Below the pieces are notes generated by a model. The model was not told the origin of the DNA, did no database searches, and worked only from the letters and a program-made list of their open reading frames with translations. Source: JBCCMQ01 sp039179985 (GTDB lineage: Bacteria > Pseudomonadota > Alphaproteobacteria > Rhodobacterales > Rhodobacteraceae). From it: 64,000 nt of DNA. The position numbers were made by a program, and so were the translations under genes. The stretch lies in assembly GCA_039179985.1 (NCBI GenBank), contig JBCDED010000004.1, positions 1 to 64,000 on the forward strand, read 5' to 3'. This document shows positions 9,178 to 17,114 of this stretch, one piece after another. The first letter of the stretch is position 1, and the number at the start of each line of letters is the position of its first letter.

Positions 9178-9885
9178 CTAGCCGCTGTCTGGCGGGTCGG
9201 GCGGTTCGCAGGACCCCAGCACATAGGGGCGCTCCAGAAGCATACCGAGAACCCAGCGAAGATGTTCACTCAGGATGTCCTCGAACCGGTTGAGATCGTT
9301 GCGCTCCAAAGCTTTGATGACACCCAGATGATGCGCATTTGCTTTGCTGGCCACGTCCATCGTCTTGTCGAGACGGCTGCGCGCTGCCTGAGCAGAGACT
9401 TCGATGGGCCTGTACATCCGCATCAGCTGAGCATTTCCCGCAGCGGCCACGAGCCGGGTGTGGAACTTGGTATCGACATCTGTCAATGCGTCGAAGTCGT
9501 CCGGCGTCTTTACGTCGAGGTCCTTGTTGTCAAAAAGTTTGCGCAGATCCGCCACCAGATGCACGCGCTTCGTATCGCTGGCCATGCGCACGCCGCCAAC
9601 CTCAATCAGGCGGCGGACGGCAAAGAGTTCGCGAATGCTGCGCTTTGAGAAACTGACAACATAGGTTCCGGCTTGAGGCTTTACTGTGACAAGACCGAGC
9701 GGGACGAGCGACAAAATGGCTTCGCGCACGGGCGTTCGACTGACCTTGAAGGCTTCGGCGTAGTACTTTTCGACGATCTTCTGCCCAAGCTGCAGCCGCC
9801 CTTGCATAACGTCCTTGCGTAGCTGTGCAGCAATCAAGTCGCGCGTGCCGCGCGGCTGGGGCTCGGGGGGCGGCAGGTCGGTCAC
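9178..9885 (-). CDS. GntR-family transcriptional regulator, FadR/FCD subfamily
   Basis: 235 residues with an N-terminal winged helix (about 14-80; KVSRTPVREAILSL is the recognition-helix region) and an all-helical FCD ligand domain (about 90-215) containing the usual acidic and histidine metal-ligand pattern (DVDTKFHTRLVAAAGN). Regulators of this type repress catabolic or transport operons and are released by small organic acids. It lies just upstream of the MoxR gene on the same strand with a 73-base gap. No operator can be assigned, although the 11-mer TGTCACGTCAG lies upstream at 9942 and recurs at 10981. Confidence 0.85.
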   Translation of the reverse strand: MTDLPPPEPQPRGTRDLIAAQLRKDVMQGRLQLGQKIVEKYYAEAFKVSRTPVREAILSLVPLGLVTVKPQAGTYVVSFSKRSIRELFAVRRLIEVGGVRMASDTKRVHLVADLRKLFDNKDLDVKTPDDFDALTDVDTKFHTRLVAAAGNAQLMRMYRPIEVSAQAARSRLDKTMDVASKANAHHLGVIKALERNDLNRFEDILSEHLRWVLGMLLERPYVLGSCEPPDPPDSG

Positions 9886-10162
9886 AAATTGTCTCTTGTG
9901 CTTTGAGTGGCAGGCCTGCTTTTACGCCTTTTAGGTGGGTTTGTCACGTCAGGCGCAACTCTAAACGGTTGAAATTATGACGTTTGAGGCCGTTGAGATG
10001 GATTGAGAGTGGGCGTTTTGCGGAGCGGTCGCCCGAGGCTCATGCAAGGGTTTGGCCAGTGTTGAGTCCATCCACTCTGAGACAAAGCGAGCTAGAGACT
10101 CTGTTGGGCGGACATGGGTCGGCACCACCGCAGACAAAGGACAAGCACTAGTGGGGAAGAAA
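9886..10162 (+). other. Non-coding gap between gntR and tRNA-Cys
   Basis: 277 bases with no convincing gene. Short open frames here run antisense through the tRNA and have no ribosome sites. The gntR promoter is expected at its left end. The only notable word is TGTCACGTCAG (9942-9952), repeated exactly at 10981-10991 upstream of the pcm-like gene. Confidence 0.5.
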
Positions 10163-10236
10163 TGGAGGCGAGTACCGGAATCGAACCGGTGTACACGGAT
10201 TTGCAATCCGCTGCGTAACCACTCCGCCAACTCGCC
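10163..10236 (-). tRNA. tRNA-Cys (anticodon GCA)
   Basis: 74 bases including an encoded CCA end. Read on the minus strand the acceptor arms are GGCGAGT and ACTCGCC with U73, the expected discriminator base for tRNA-Cys. The anticodon stem GGATT/AATCC holds the loop TTGCAAA, giving anticodon GCA, and the T-loop reads GGTTCGATTCC. The cloverleaf is complete and no variable-arm anomaly is visible. Confidence 0.97.
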
Positions 10237-10554
10237 GGGTCAGGGCCGTTTAGCAGTTTCCCCCGTCATCACAAGTCGAAAGTTCTCATCCGCATTTCCA
10301 CGGGCGAGGGCACGGGCGTTCGTCAGAATGCATCTTGTTGAGGTGATTGGCTTGATGGGGCGAATGGACATATCTCCAGGCAAGGCAAAATCTCGCGGAA
10401 AACGGTAACTAATTTCAGCGGCCATTTCTTTTTTTGACCGCCTTTTGATTGTGTGGCGCACTGCCGTCGGAAGCGTGTTGGCAAATCGAAATTTGTGACG
10501 TAATGAGATTGAATGGCTTCAGGGGAACGAAGCTGCAATCTAGGAGGAAAGAAT
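10237..10554 (+). promoter_or_regulatory. Non-coding region with a candidate promoter for the H-NS-like gene
   Basis: 318 bases without a supported gene. Near its right end TTGGCA (10478-10483) lies 17 bases before TAATGA (10501-10506). The palindrome CAAAT-CGAA-ATTTG (10482-10495) sits within this possible promoter. The downstream gene has a very strong ribosome site, AGGAGG at 10542-10547. The -10 match is weak, so the promoter call is tentative. AT content rises here compared with the flanks, as is common in front of nucleoid-protein genes. Confidence 0.35.
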
Positions 10555-10884
10555 ATGCCGCCAAAGAGACCGGACCTGGCAAAATTTTCAATTGCCGAAT
10601 TGAAGGCGATCATTAAAGACGCCGAGAAGGCAATAGAAACCATGGCGGTTGTGGAACGCAAACGTGCGCGGGAAGCGGCCGAAGCGGCGGCAAAAGAATT
10701 CGGGTTCTCGCTGAGTGACCTGGTTGGTGGGCAGAAAGCTGGAAAAGCTGCCGGTGGTAAGAGCCCGGCGAAGTTCCGCAATCCCGAGGATTCCACGCAG
10801 ACCTGGTCGGGGCGGGGGCGCCAGCCGGCCTGGTACAGAGCGGCGATCTCGGCAGGCAAGTCGCCAGAAGATCTGGCCATCTGA
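10555..10884 (+). CDS. H-NS family nucleoid-associated / HvrA-like protein, 109 aa
   Basis: Small DNA-binding protein with an N-terminal helix (AELKAIIKDAEKAI), a coiled coil rich in Arg, Glu and Ala (about 20-50), a Lys/Gly-rich linker (56-73) and the C-terminal H-NS core TWSGRGRQPAWY (about 83-94). HvrA/Spb members in Rhodobacter modulate photosynthesis and nitrogen-fixation genes and silence AT-rich DNA. The ATG at 10555 follows AGGAGG by 7 bases. A strong hairpin terminator lies 42 bases downstream, so it is monocistronic. Confidence 0.88.
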   Translation: MPPKRPDLAKFSIAELKAIIKDAEKAIETMAVVERKRAREAAEAAAKEFGFSLSDLVGGQKAGKAAGGKSPAKFRNPEDSTQTWSGRGRQPAWYRAAISAGKSPEDLAI

Positions 10885-10925
10885 GCCACCTGACTCGCTT
10901 TCGGAAACGTCCCTACAATTCGACG

Positions 10926-10973
10926 CTCACCGGGGTGGCCCGCGGCATGCGATGCGCTGCCCTGGTGAGTTTT
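10926..10973 (+). terminator. Rho-independent terminator after the H-NS-like gene
   Basis: Inverted repeat CTCACCGGGG (10926-10935) and CCCTGGTGAG (10960-10969), nine of ten bases paired, followed directly by TTTT and a T-rich tail. It is located 42 bases after the H-NS-like stop codon and on the correct strand. Confidence 0.7.
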
Positions 10974-11091
10974 GTATTTGTGTCACGTCAGACGGCAGAC
11001 ACGTCGGCGAGCGCTTTGGCGTGTTGCCTAAGGCGTTGGTTTTGTGGCAAGAGGCAGGTAACGTAAACTGAACAGGTGAGTTTACAGCCCT

Positions 11092-11745
11092 ATGGTCGAC
11101 TATAGCAGCCGCCGCACCATGATGGTCGACACGCAAATCAGGCCGTCGGACGTGACGAAATTCCCAATCATTGATGCGATGCTTGACGTGCCGCGGGAAG
11201 CTTTCGTACCGGATCACCTGCTCGAAGCGGCTTATGTCGATGAAAATCTGGCGATCTCCGACGATCGGATCCTTCTTGAGCCACGGACATTTGCGAAGAT
11301 GCTGGATGCTCTGGACATTCAGCCGACCGAAGCTGTGCTCGATCTTGGGTGCGGCCTCGGGTATTCGACCGCCATTCTTGCTCGCCTGTCCGAGGCTGTG
11401 GTTGCCGTCGAAGAAGATCACGATCTTGCCGAGGATGCGCAGGCGCGCCTCTCGGGAATGGGTGTCGACAATGCCGCCGTCGTGGCTGGCGCCCTCGCAG
11501 AGGGCGCTGCGACGAACGGTCCCTACGATGTGATAGTTGTTCAGGGCGGCGTCGAGGCCGTTCCTGAAGCGCTTACCGATCAACTGCGGGACGGGGGCAG
11601 AATAGCCTGCGTGTTTATGGAAGGCGCGCTTGGCGTTTGCAGAACTGGATCACGCAATGGGGATTCCGTTACTTGGCGGTTTGCCTTTAATGCGTCTGCT
11701 CCGGTACTCGACGGGTTCTTCAGAACAGAGGAATTCGCCCTTTAA
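11092..11745 (+). CDS. Protein-L-isoaspartate O-methyltransferase-like SAM methyltransferase
   Basis: 217 residues. A Rossmann SAM-binding motif I, VLDLGCGLGYSTAIL, is clear around 82-96, with the acidic ribose-binding residues in AVEEDHDLAEDA. The overall length and order match Pcm. The family's substrate-binding block near residue 55-65 (usually a TISQP-type motif) is replaced by SDDRILLEPRTF, so genuine isoaspartyl repair activity is doubtful. It stands 30 bases before tolC on the same strand, an association common in Rhodobacteraceae, which suggests an envelope-related role. Confidence 0.75.
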   Translation: MVDYSSRRTMMVDTQIRPSDVTKFPIIDAMLDVPREAFVPDHLLEAAYVDENLAISDDRILLEPRTFAKMLDALDIQPTEAVLDLGCGLGYSTAILARLSEAVVAVEEDHDLAEDAQARLSGMGVDNAAVVAGALAEGAATNGPYDVIVVQGGVEAVPEALTDQLRDGGRIACVFMEGALGVCRTGSRNGDSVTWRFAFNASAPVLDGFFRTEEFAL

Positions 11746-11775
11746 TCTTGGAACGGTTTGCGGAGTAAATCATTG

Positions 11776-13158
11776 ATGCGTTTGACCGGAGTTGGCTCAG
11801 TGTTCGGAAAAGCTCTAGCGGTATTAGCAACGTTAGGGGCGCTGTCTGTCATGACAGGGCCGCTGCGCGCACAGTCGCTGACCGATACCTTGATAACGGC
11901 GTATCGTAATTCGAATTTGCTGGAACAGAACCGGGCGCTTTTGCGTGCGGCGGACGAAGATACCGCAATCGCATTGGCGGCAATTCGCCCGGTCATCGAT
12001 TACGTTGGTTCGGTGACCTATTCTGACCCGCGCCGGGACGATGACGATCTGCGGGGAACCGCCGACCTCGTTGCGCAGATGACGCTCTATGACTTCGGAC
12101 GCAACCGATTGGCAGAACGTGCGGCGCGTCTGACCGTTCTTGCGACCCGGCAGGCCCTTCTGAGCGTTGAACAGCAGGTTCTCCTGGATGCCGTCATTGC
12201 GCATTTTGACGTCCGACAGGCGGCGACTGTGGTTGATCTGCAGATCTCGAACCTTGAGCTGATCCGCCGCGAACTGCGCGCAGCTCGCGACCGGTTTGAG
12301 GTGGGTGAGGTCACGCGAACCGATGTGGCGGTTGCCGAAGCCCGCGAAGCGGCGGCGCTGTCCTCGCTGGCTGCGGCCCAGGGTTCGCTTGCGGTCGCCC
12401 GCGAAGGCTACAAGGCCGCGGTTGGCGTTTACCCCAATGCGCCGTCCGCACCGGGCGGTCTTCCGCGCATTGCATCTAGCCTGCCGCAGGCGCGGGAGAT
12501 CGCGCTGCGTACGAACCCCAGCATTCGGCAGGCACAGGAAGAAGTTCGTGTGACCGAAGCGATTGCCGAACAGCAGAAGCGCGGCGTCCTGCCGACGGTC
12601 ACCGGCGATGCACGCGTTGGCATCGACGATGAGGGAGACGACAACTCCAGTGTCGGCATCACGCTCAGCGGGCCGATTTATCGCGGTGGTGCCCTGAGTG
12701 CCTTTTACCGGCAGGCCCTGGCGAGCCGGGATCAGGCGCGTGCCAATCTGATGCAGATCTCTCTTCTGGTGGACGAGGGTGTTGGAAACGCTTGGGCCAA
12801 CCTTGATGTAGCCAATGCGCGTATCGTGGCGACAGAGCAGGAAGTCCGTGCCTCCCGTCTGGCCTTCGAAGGTCTGTCCGAAGAGGCCTCGCTGGGTGCG
12901 CGAACCACGCTTGATGTTCTGAACTCTGAACAGGACTTGCTCGACGCTGCAACAGACCAGGCGGAAGCGCTGAACGATCGCTTTGTGTCCGCCTACTCGC
13001 TTCTGGCGGCTATGGGGCTGCTGACGGTCGACGGCCTGGGGCTGAACGTGGCGACCTACGATCCCGAAGCCTATTACAACGCAGTGCGCAATGCGCCGGC
13101 AACGAGCACACGCGGTAGGCGACTTGACCGGGTGCTCGAAACAATCGGAAAGAACTAG
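11776..13158 (+). CDS. tolC: TolC family outer-membrane efflux channel
   Basis: About 460 residues with an N-terminal signal peptide (MRLTGVG to about Ala32 in RAQS), then two repeated helical-hairpin and beta-strand halves typical of TolC: TAYRNSNLLEQNRALLRAADED early in each repeat, YDFGRNR in repeat one, and GPIYRGGALSAFYRQAL in repeat two. TolC forms a trimeric tunnel through the outer membrane for type I secretion and multidrug efflux. ATG 11776 is preferred over TTG 11758 because it leaves a clean signal peptide. No inner-membrane pump partner is adjacent. Confidence 0.92.
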   Translation: MRLTGVGSVFGKALAVLATLGALSVMTGPLRAQSLTDTLITAYRNSNLLEQNRALLRAADEDTAIALAAIRPVIDYVGSVTYSDPRRDDDDLRGTADLVAQMTLYDFGRNRLAERAARLTVLATRQALLSVEQQVLLDAVIAHFDVRQAATVVDLQISNLELIRRELRAARDRFEVGEVTRTDVAVAEAREAAALSSLAAAQGSLAVAREGYKAAVGVYPNAPSAPGGLPRIASSLPQAREIALRTNPSIRQAQEEVRVTEAIAEQQKRGVLPTVTGDARVGIDDEGDDNSSVGITLSGPIYRGGALSAFYRQALASRDQARANLMQISLLVDEGVGNAWANLDVANARIVATEQEVRASRLAFEGLSEEASLGARTTLDVLNSEQDLLDAATDQAEALNDRFVSAYSLLAAMGLLTVDGLGLNVATYDPEAYYNAVRNAPATSTRGRRLDRVLETIGKN

Positions 13159-13179
13159 GCTTCCAGAACACACTACGTA

Positions 13180-13208
13180 TTGTGTGCGGAATATTGCTTG
13201 GCTACTAT
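13180..13208 (+). promoter_or_regulatory. Candidate sigma-70-type promoter for the PopZ-like gene
   Basis: TTGTGT (13180-13185) and TACTAT (13203-13208) are separated by exactly 17 bases and lie 25 bases before the ATG at 13234, which has a GGAGG ribosome site. Matches to consensus are 3 of 6 and 4 of 6, so this is plausible but unproven. Confidence 0.4.
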
Positions 13209-13233
13209 ACCTTTTGTGGGTACTGGAGGTCAG

Positions 13234-14043
13234 ATGTCCGATAAGATGGCAAGTGTTGATGTTGAGGATGTCCTATCTTCCGTAAGACGTCTGGTTACCG
13301 ATACGGGCGAGCATGCTGAGACCGGCCGCGTTCCAAATGGCCGGCTCGTTTTGACGTCGGATTTCCGCGTTGAAAGCGAAGATCGTTCAGAGAAAATCGT
13401 TGGCCTAGAGCCCGTCCCACACGATCAGAAAGAGCCAGTCGACTCGTACGATGGTTCGACGGGTCAGGGGAGTGACAGCGCCTCGCCGATCGAAGCCGCG
13501 CTCGAAACGGCGGAGCCCCTGGAAGAACCGGAAGGCCTGGCCGAACCGCAGGCGCCGGACTTCCTGGCGCGCGATCAGTTAGCGGCGTCGACGCTTGAGG
13601 CGACCATTGCGGAACTCGAGGCTGCCGTTGCCCAAGGAGACGACACTTTTGAGCCCGATGGCAGCGAAGACGAAGCGCCTTTCATGCCGCCGCCGCGTCT
13701 GTCGGAACGCACCCTGGAAGAAAAACTTTTGAGGGCTGAAGAGGCGGAAGAAACGGAAGAGGCCGAAGAGCCAGGGCAGGCGGAAGAGGCCATGCCGCCC
13801 GAACCGACCGCACACGATCCTATCCAGTTTGTGCCGCTCCCGCGACCGGTCACGACTGAGGCCGGTCGTGTCGACGAACCGGAAGACGACATCGTTGTCG
13901 ATGAGGCAATGCTGCGCGAACTGATCGGGCAGATTTTGCGCGAGGAGCTTCAGGGCGATCTTGGCGCGCGCATCACGCGAAATGTGCGCAAACTCGTACG
14001 GCGGGAGATCCTGCGCGTGCTGGAAACGAACAAATACGATTGA
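13234..14043 (+). CDS. PopZ-like polar scaffold protein (divergent), 269 aa
   Basis: Architecture is that of PopZ/DUF2497: a short N-terminal helix (VDVEDVLSSVRRLV, residues 7-20), a long acidic, proline- and glutamate-rich disordered linker (about 40-215), and a C-terminal helical block (DEAMLRELIGQILREELQG, then RNVRKLVRREILRVL). From memory the N-terminus aligns with the EEILASIRRII helix of PopZ and the C-terminus with its RELLRPLLKEWL oligomerisation helix. PopZ organises the cell pole, binding ParB and many partners. The start at 13234 has a GGAGG site. It follows tolC by 75 bases. Sequence identity is low, so the role is inferred from layout. Confidence 0.6.
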   Translation: MSDKMASVDVEDVLSSVRRLVTDTGEHAETGRVPNGRLVLTSDFRVESEDRSEKIVGLEPVPHDQKEPVDSYDGSTGQGSDSASPIEAALETAEPLEEPEGLAEPQAPDFLARDQLAASTLEATIAELEAAVAQGDDTFEPDGSEDEAPFMPPPRLSERTLEEKLLRAEEAEETEEAEEPGQAEEAMPPEPTAHDPIQFVPLPRPVTTEAGRVDEPEDDIVVDEAMLRELIGQILREELQGDLGARITRNVRKLVRREILRVLETNKYD

Positions 14044-14071
14044 ACGCCTCCGCTCTTGTCGAGAGGGCCGC

Positions 14072-14641
14072 TTGAACACTCCAGGTCATCTACTTCTGGG
14101 GGCTGTCGCCTTTGCGCGTCCGGCGATGCTGGACGTGACACTTGCGGCGCTTTCTGGGGCGGCCTTTCCGGACCTGAGCGTGGTTTTCCTTGTCCTTTGG
14201 TCCCAGTACGTTTCCGGCCATAGCCAGCAGTACATCTTTGATACGCTTTACTTTTCTGACAGTTGGCAGGCGGTTTTCGCCATCGACAACTCGATCCCGC
14301 TTTGGACCGGCCTTTTTGCTCTCGCTGTCCGGCGGCAATGGCGGTTGATCGTGGCCTTTGCGGGTGCTGGGCTGCTGCACCTCTTTCTCGATCTGCTTTT
14401 GCACCATGACGATGGCAGGGTGCATTTCTGGCCCTTTACGGATTGGAAGTTCGAGAGCCCGGTCAGCTATTGGGACAGCGCTCACTATGGAAGCATCGCG
14501 GCCGCTGCTTTGTTGGCTCTGAGCGCGGCCGCGACTATCGCGCTTTTTCAACGGTTCAAAGGCGTAGGCTACCGCGCGATTTTCACGGCACTCTTGGTGG
14601 CAGAAGCCTATTTCGCCTCGGTCTGGATCCGCTTCTTCTGA
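14072..14641 (+). CDS. Polytopic membrane protein resembling membrane-bound metal-dependent hydrolases (YdjM-like)
   Basis: 189 residues with four to five hydrophobic segments. It has the features of the YdjM family: an N-terminal TPGHLLLGAVAF with an early His, GAAFPDLS with an acidic residue after a helix, and HLFLDLLLHHDDG (His/Asp-rich) before WPFTDW. These residues would form a metal site within the membrane. The start is a TTG at 14072, chosen because GAGAGG stands 5 bases upstream and because the HLLLG motif at residues 5-9 is conserved in the family; no ATG precedes it in frame without overlapping the PopZ-like gene heavily. Confidence 0.6.
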   Translation: MNTPGHLLLGAVAFARPAMLDVTLAALSGAAFPDLSVVFLVLWSQYVSGHSQQYIFDTLYFSDSWQAVFAIDNSIPLWTGLFALAVRRQWRLIVAFAGAGLLHLFLDLLLHHDDGRVHFWPFTDWKFESPVSYWDSAHYGSIAAAALLALSAAATIALFQRFKGVGYRAIFTALLVAEAYFASVWIRFF

Positions 14642-14668
14642 AACGAAAAACGCGCCCCTTGGGGCGCG
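14641..14668 (-). terminator. Rho-independent terminator for the minus-strand gene at 14699-15022
   Basis: Perfect inverted repeat CGCGCCCC (14651-14658) / GGGGCGCG (14661-14668). On the minus strand it is followed by TTTTTCG, and it lies about 30 bases after the stop of the 107-residue protein. It may also stop plus-strand transcription from 14641, although no T-run follows in that direction. Confidence 0.65.
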
Positions 14669-14698
14669 CCATTCCGATACTGGACGTGCCGAAGTCGC

Positions 14699-15022
14699 TT
14701 AGGCGGCTTCCGCCTCCAGCAACGCGGCATTCCGGCGTTCGCTTTCTTCGCGCGAGAGCGCTACAGACGTCCGCACGCCTTTAGAGACGAACTCCATCAG
14801 TCCGCTCACGACCCGCTCGTTGGGGTCGATACCAGCACATGTGAGAACTTCGCGACCGTCGCGCGAACGCGCCCAGCGTGCGATCTGTTCAGGGCCATTG
14901 CCATACTTCTTGTCGTCGGCTATGGCGTCGTCCAATGCAGCGAGTACGACGGCGGCAAAGAGTTTGCGCGCACGGTTTCCTTGCTCATTGTTGAAGGCGT
15001 TGCCATCAACGAAATCGACCAT
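14699..15022 (-). CDS. Small conserved alphaproteobacterial protein (DUF6280-like), 107 aa
   Basis: Soluble helical protein beginning MVDFVDGNAFNNEQG, with AAVVLAALDDAIADDKKYG and GREVLTCAGIDPNERVV segments. I recognise this as a strongly conserved Rhodobacteraceae family of unknown function, tentatively DUF6280. The start at 15022 is supported by an AAAGGA ribosome site; the longer frame from 15082 adds a basic tail. It is monocistronic, with its own terminator, and divergent from efp. An imperfect dyad (15076-15106, TTTGCAAAGA/TCTTTGCGAA) lies upstream. Confidence 0.75.
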   Translation of the reverse strand: MVDFVDGNAFNNEQGNRARKLFAAVVLAALDDAIADDKKYGNGPEQIARWARSRDGREVLTCAGIDPNERVVSGLMEFVSKGVRTSVALSREESERRNAALLEAEAA

Positions 15023-15232
15023 GTCGTCGTCCTTTGTTTTTGTTTTTTGTTCTGGCGTCCGGCGAATATGACCATTTTGCAAAGATTCGGTATCCCTCTT
15101 TGCGAATGGCAGTCATGCGCTTAGTGCATATCAGGCGCCATATCCTCACCAGTTGCCCGGCTTGTCAGGGCCCGACGCGCAAGATATAGGAAGCTGCAAC
15201 AAACGTTCAAGCTTCTGTAAGGGTTTTATGAC

Positions 15233-15796
15233 ATGCCCAAAGTCAACGGAAACGAGATTCGTCCGGGCAACGTTCTGGAGCACGACGGCGGCCTCTGGGC
15301 AGCGGTGAAAGTCGACCACGTAAAGCCCGGAAAAGGCGGGGCATTTGCCCAGGTCGAGCTGCGTAATCTGCGCAACGGATCGAAGCTGAACGAACGCTTC
15401 CGGTCAGCCGACAAGGTGGAGCGCGTCCGGCTCGAACAGAAAGATCAACAATTTTTGTACGAAAATGACGGCATGCTCGTCTTCATGGACACCGAAACCT
15501 ACGAACAAATCGAGCTGCCCGCCGAAATCCTCGGCGAGCGCCGCCCGTTCCTGCAGGACGGGATGACGGTGCAGATCGAATATTATGATACGGAGGCGCT
15601 AAACGCGACCTTGCCCCAGAAAGTGGTCTGCAAAGTCGTGGAAACCGAACCGGTCGTAAAAGGGCAGACCGCCGCCAACAGTTTCAAGCCTGCAGTGCTG
15701 GACAACGGGATAAAGGTCATGGTGCCGCCCTTTGTCGGAACGGATGAGGACGTGGTCGTCAATACCGAGACCATGGAGTATTCCGAACGCGCGTGA
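15233..15796 (+). CDS. efp: Translation elongation factor P
   Basis: 187 residues, the standard EF-P length, with three beta-barrel domains. The N-terminal KOW-like domain carries the tip loop KPGKGGAFAQVELRN, in which the lysine (about Lys34) is the usual site for post-translational modification. The C-terminal domain ends in the typical VNTETMEYSERA. EF-P relieves ribosome stalling at polyproline. ATG 15233 has an AAGGG site. It overlaps the next gene by 4 bases (GTGA). Confidence 0.97.
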   Translation: MPKVNGNEIRPGNVLEHDGGLWAAVKVDHVKPGKGGAFAQVELRNLRNGSKLNERFRSADKVERVRLEQKDQQFLYENDGMLVFMDTETYEQIELPAEILGERRPFLQDGMTVQIEYYDTEALNATLPQKVVCKVVETEPVVKGQTAANSFKPAVLDNGIKVMVPPFVGTDEDVVVNTETMEYSERA

Positions 15797-16272
15797 CCGC
15801 TTTCGCCATTCGCACCCTGCGCGCTTCTGACGTGGCGGCCATGATACCCCTCAATGCGCAGGTTCAGAAACTGCACGCAGAGGCCTTGCCGCACCGTTTC
15901 CATGCAAACCCCGATGACGCCGAAGTTCAGGCGCGATTCCGCAACTGGCTTCAAACTGAGGGCGTGACCGTCTTCGGCGCGACCGCTGGCGACAGGCTGA
16001 TCGGATACGCAGTTTTTGAGATCATCGAAACGCAGGACAAGCTTTTTACGAAAGGCGAACGCTTTGGGTTTCTGCACCACATCGTCGTTGACACCCGTCA
16101 CCGCAGAAAGGGCATCGGTTTGTCCCTGATCGAACGCGGAAAGCAGAGCCTCAGGGAAACGGGCATTCAGCGCCTCGAAGCGAGCTACTGGGCATTCAAT
16201 GGCGCCTCGAGACACCTCATGGCCCGGGCCGGGCTTTGCCCGTCGGAGATCTTTGTGGAGGGGCGCCTCTAG
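15793..16272 (+). CDS. GNAT family N-acetyltransferase
   Basis: 159 residues with the GNAT fold. The acetyl-CoA pyrophosphate loop is DTRHRRKGIGLSLIERG (about 102-118), preceded by the beta4 strand FGFLHHIVV and followed by the YWAFNGASRHLMARAGL segment typical of motif B. The start is GTG 15793 overlapping the efp stop, which implies coupled translation. The substrate is unknown. The stop overlaps the opposite stop of ygfZ in the shared CTAG at 16269-16272. Confidence 0.85.
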   Translation: MTAFAIRTLRASDVAAMIPLNAQVQKLHAEALPHRFHANPDDAEVQARFRNWLQTEGVTVFGATAGDRLIGYAVFEIIETQDKLFTKGERFGFLHHIVVDTRHRRKGIGLSLIERGKQSLRETGIQRLEASYWAFNGASRHLMARAGLCPSEIFVEGRL

Positions 16273-17039
16273 CTTTCGGGTGTCCAGTGAACGGTCGCGT
16301 CACCCGCGCGCATGTCGCGGCCCGCGCGGTCAAAGCGCAGGTGCGCCAGACCGCGCCCGCCCGCCTGACTAAAAAGATGCCCCGCAACCTTGCCGTTCGT
16401 GACGATCTCGGTGCCTGGGTCGGCCTGGCCCTCTACCTCCACAACGGCAAGACCTTTGCGCAGCTCGGTCTTGTGTTTCATGCGCGCGGTGACTTCTTGA
16501 CCGACATAGCAGCCTTTCTTGAAATCCACGCCGTCAAGCCTCTCGAACCCGGCTTCGAGGATAAAGGTTTCGTCCGGGCGTAGGTCCGCGCCCGTTTCCG
16601 GTACGCCGAGCCCGATACGCAGGGTGTCCCAGTCGGTGGCGGAAGGGGCGCCGGGTTCTGCCGCATAGAGCCGCCAGCCAAGCGCAGCATCGCGCGGATC
16701 GGGCAGGGCGCCTTCTGGCGCATCTTTGAGACCGCGCTGAACGTGAAGGTCCGTCGCTTCGATCGTCACCGCTGCGCGCAGCTTGTACATCGTCAGCCGC
16801 CGCACCAGCCCATCGGCAAAATCCTCGGCCACATCCAGCAAAACGGCCTCTGCGTCCTGCGGGTCCTGCAAGAGAAAGAAATCAGCCAGGTACTTTCCCT
16901 GCGGCGTCAGGAGCGCGGCGTAGACAAGTCCGCCGTCGATGCGAGCGATGTCGTTGGTGACAAGACCCTGCAGAAAATCCCGCGCGTCCGGCCCTGAAAT
17001 CCGCAGAACGCGCCGTTCTGCAACCGCTTCGCCTGTCAT
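16269..17039 (-). CDS. ygfZ: YgfZ/GcvT-domain folate-binding Fe-S assembly factor
   Basis: 256 residues. The family signature KGCYVGQE is present near residues 176-183 with the invariant cysteine, and the N-terminal FLQGLVTNDI segment is characteristic. YgfZ/IBA57 proteins bind tetrahydrofolate and help assemble or repair 4Fe-4S enzymes such as MiaB. The ATG at 17039 (MTGEAVAERR) was chosen; an upstream in-frame ATG at 17222 would overlap the divergent glycosyltransferase gene. Confidence 0.9.
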   Translation of the reverse strand: MTGEAVAERRVLRISGPDARDFLQGLVTNDIARIDGGLVYAALLTPQGKYLADFFLLQDPQDAEAVLLDVAEDFADGLVRRLTMYKLRAAVTIEATDLHVQRGLKDAPEGALPDPRDAALGWRLYAAEPGAPSATDWDTLRIGLGVPETGADLRPDETFILEAGFERLDGVDFKKGCYVGQEVTARMKHKTELRKGLAVVEVEGQADPGTEIVTNGKVAGHLFSQAGGRGLAHLRFDRAGRDMRAGDATVHWTPES

Positions 17040-17114
17040 TTTCCGGTCCCTTCTTCCCGCGCGACGACATATAGGGGCAGGAACGCCCCTGTGACAGGTC
17101 CATGGTTCAAAGAT

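Noticed and set aside
11833..13173. A 446-codon open frame antisense to tolC
   Set aside because: TolC is clearly the real gene; the antisense product has no domain or start signal.
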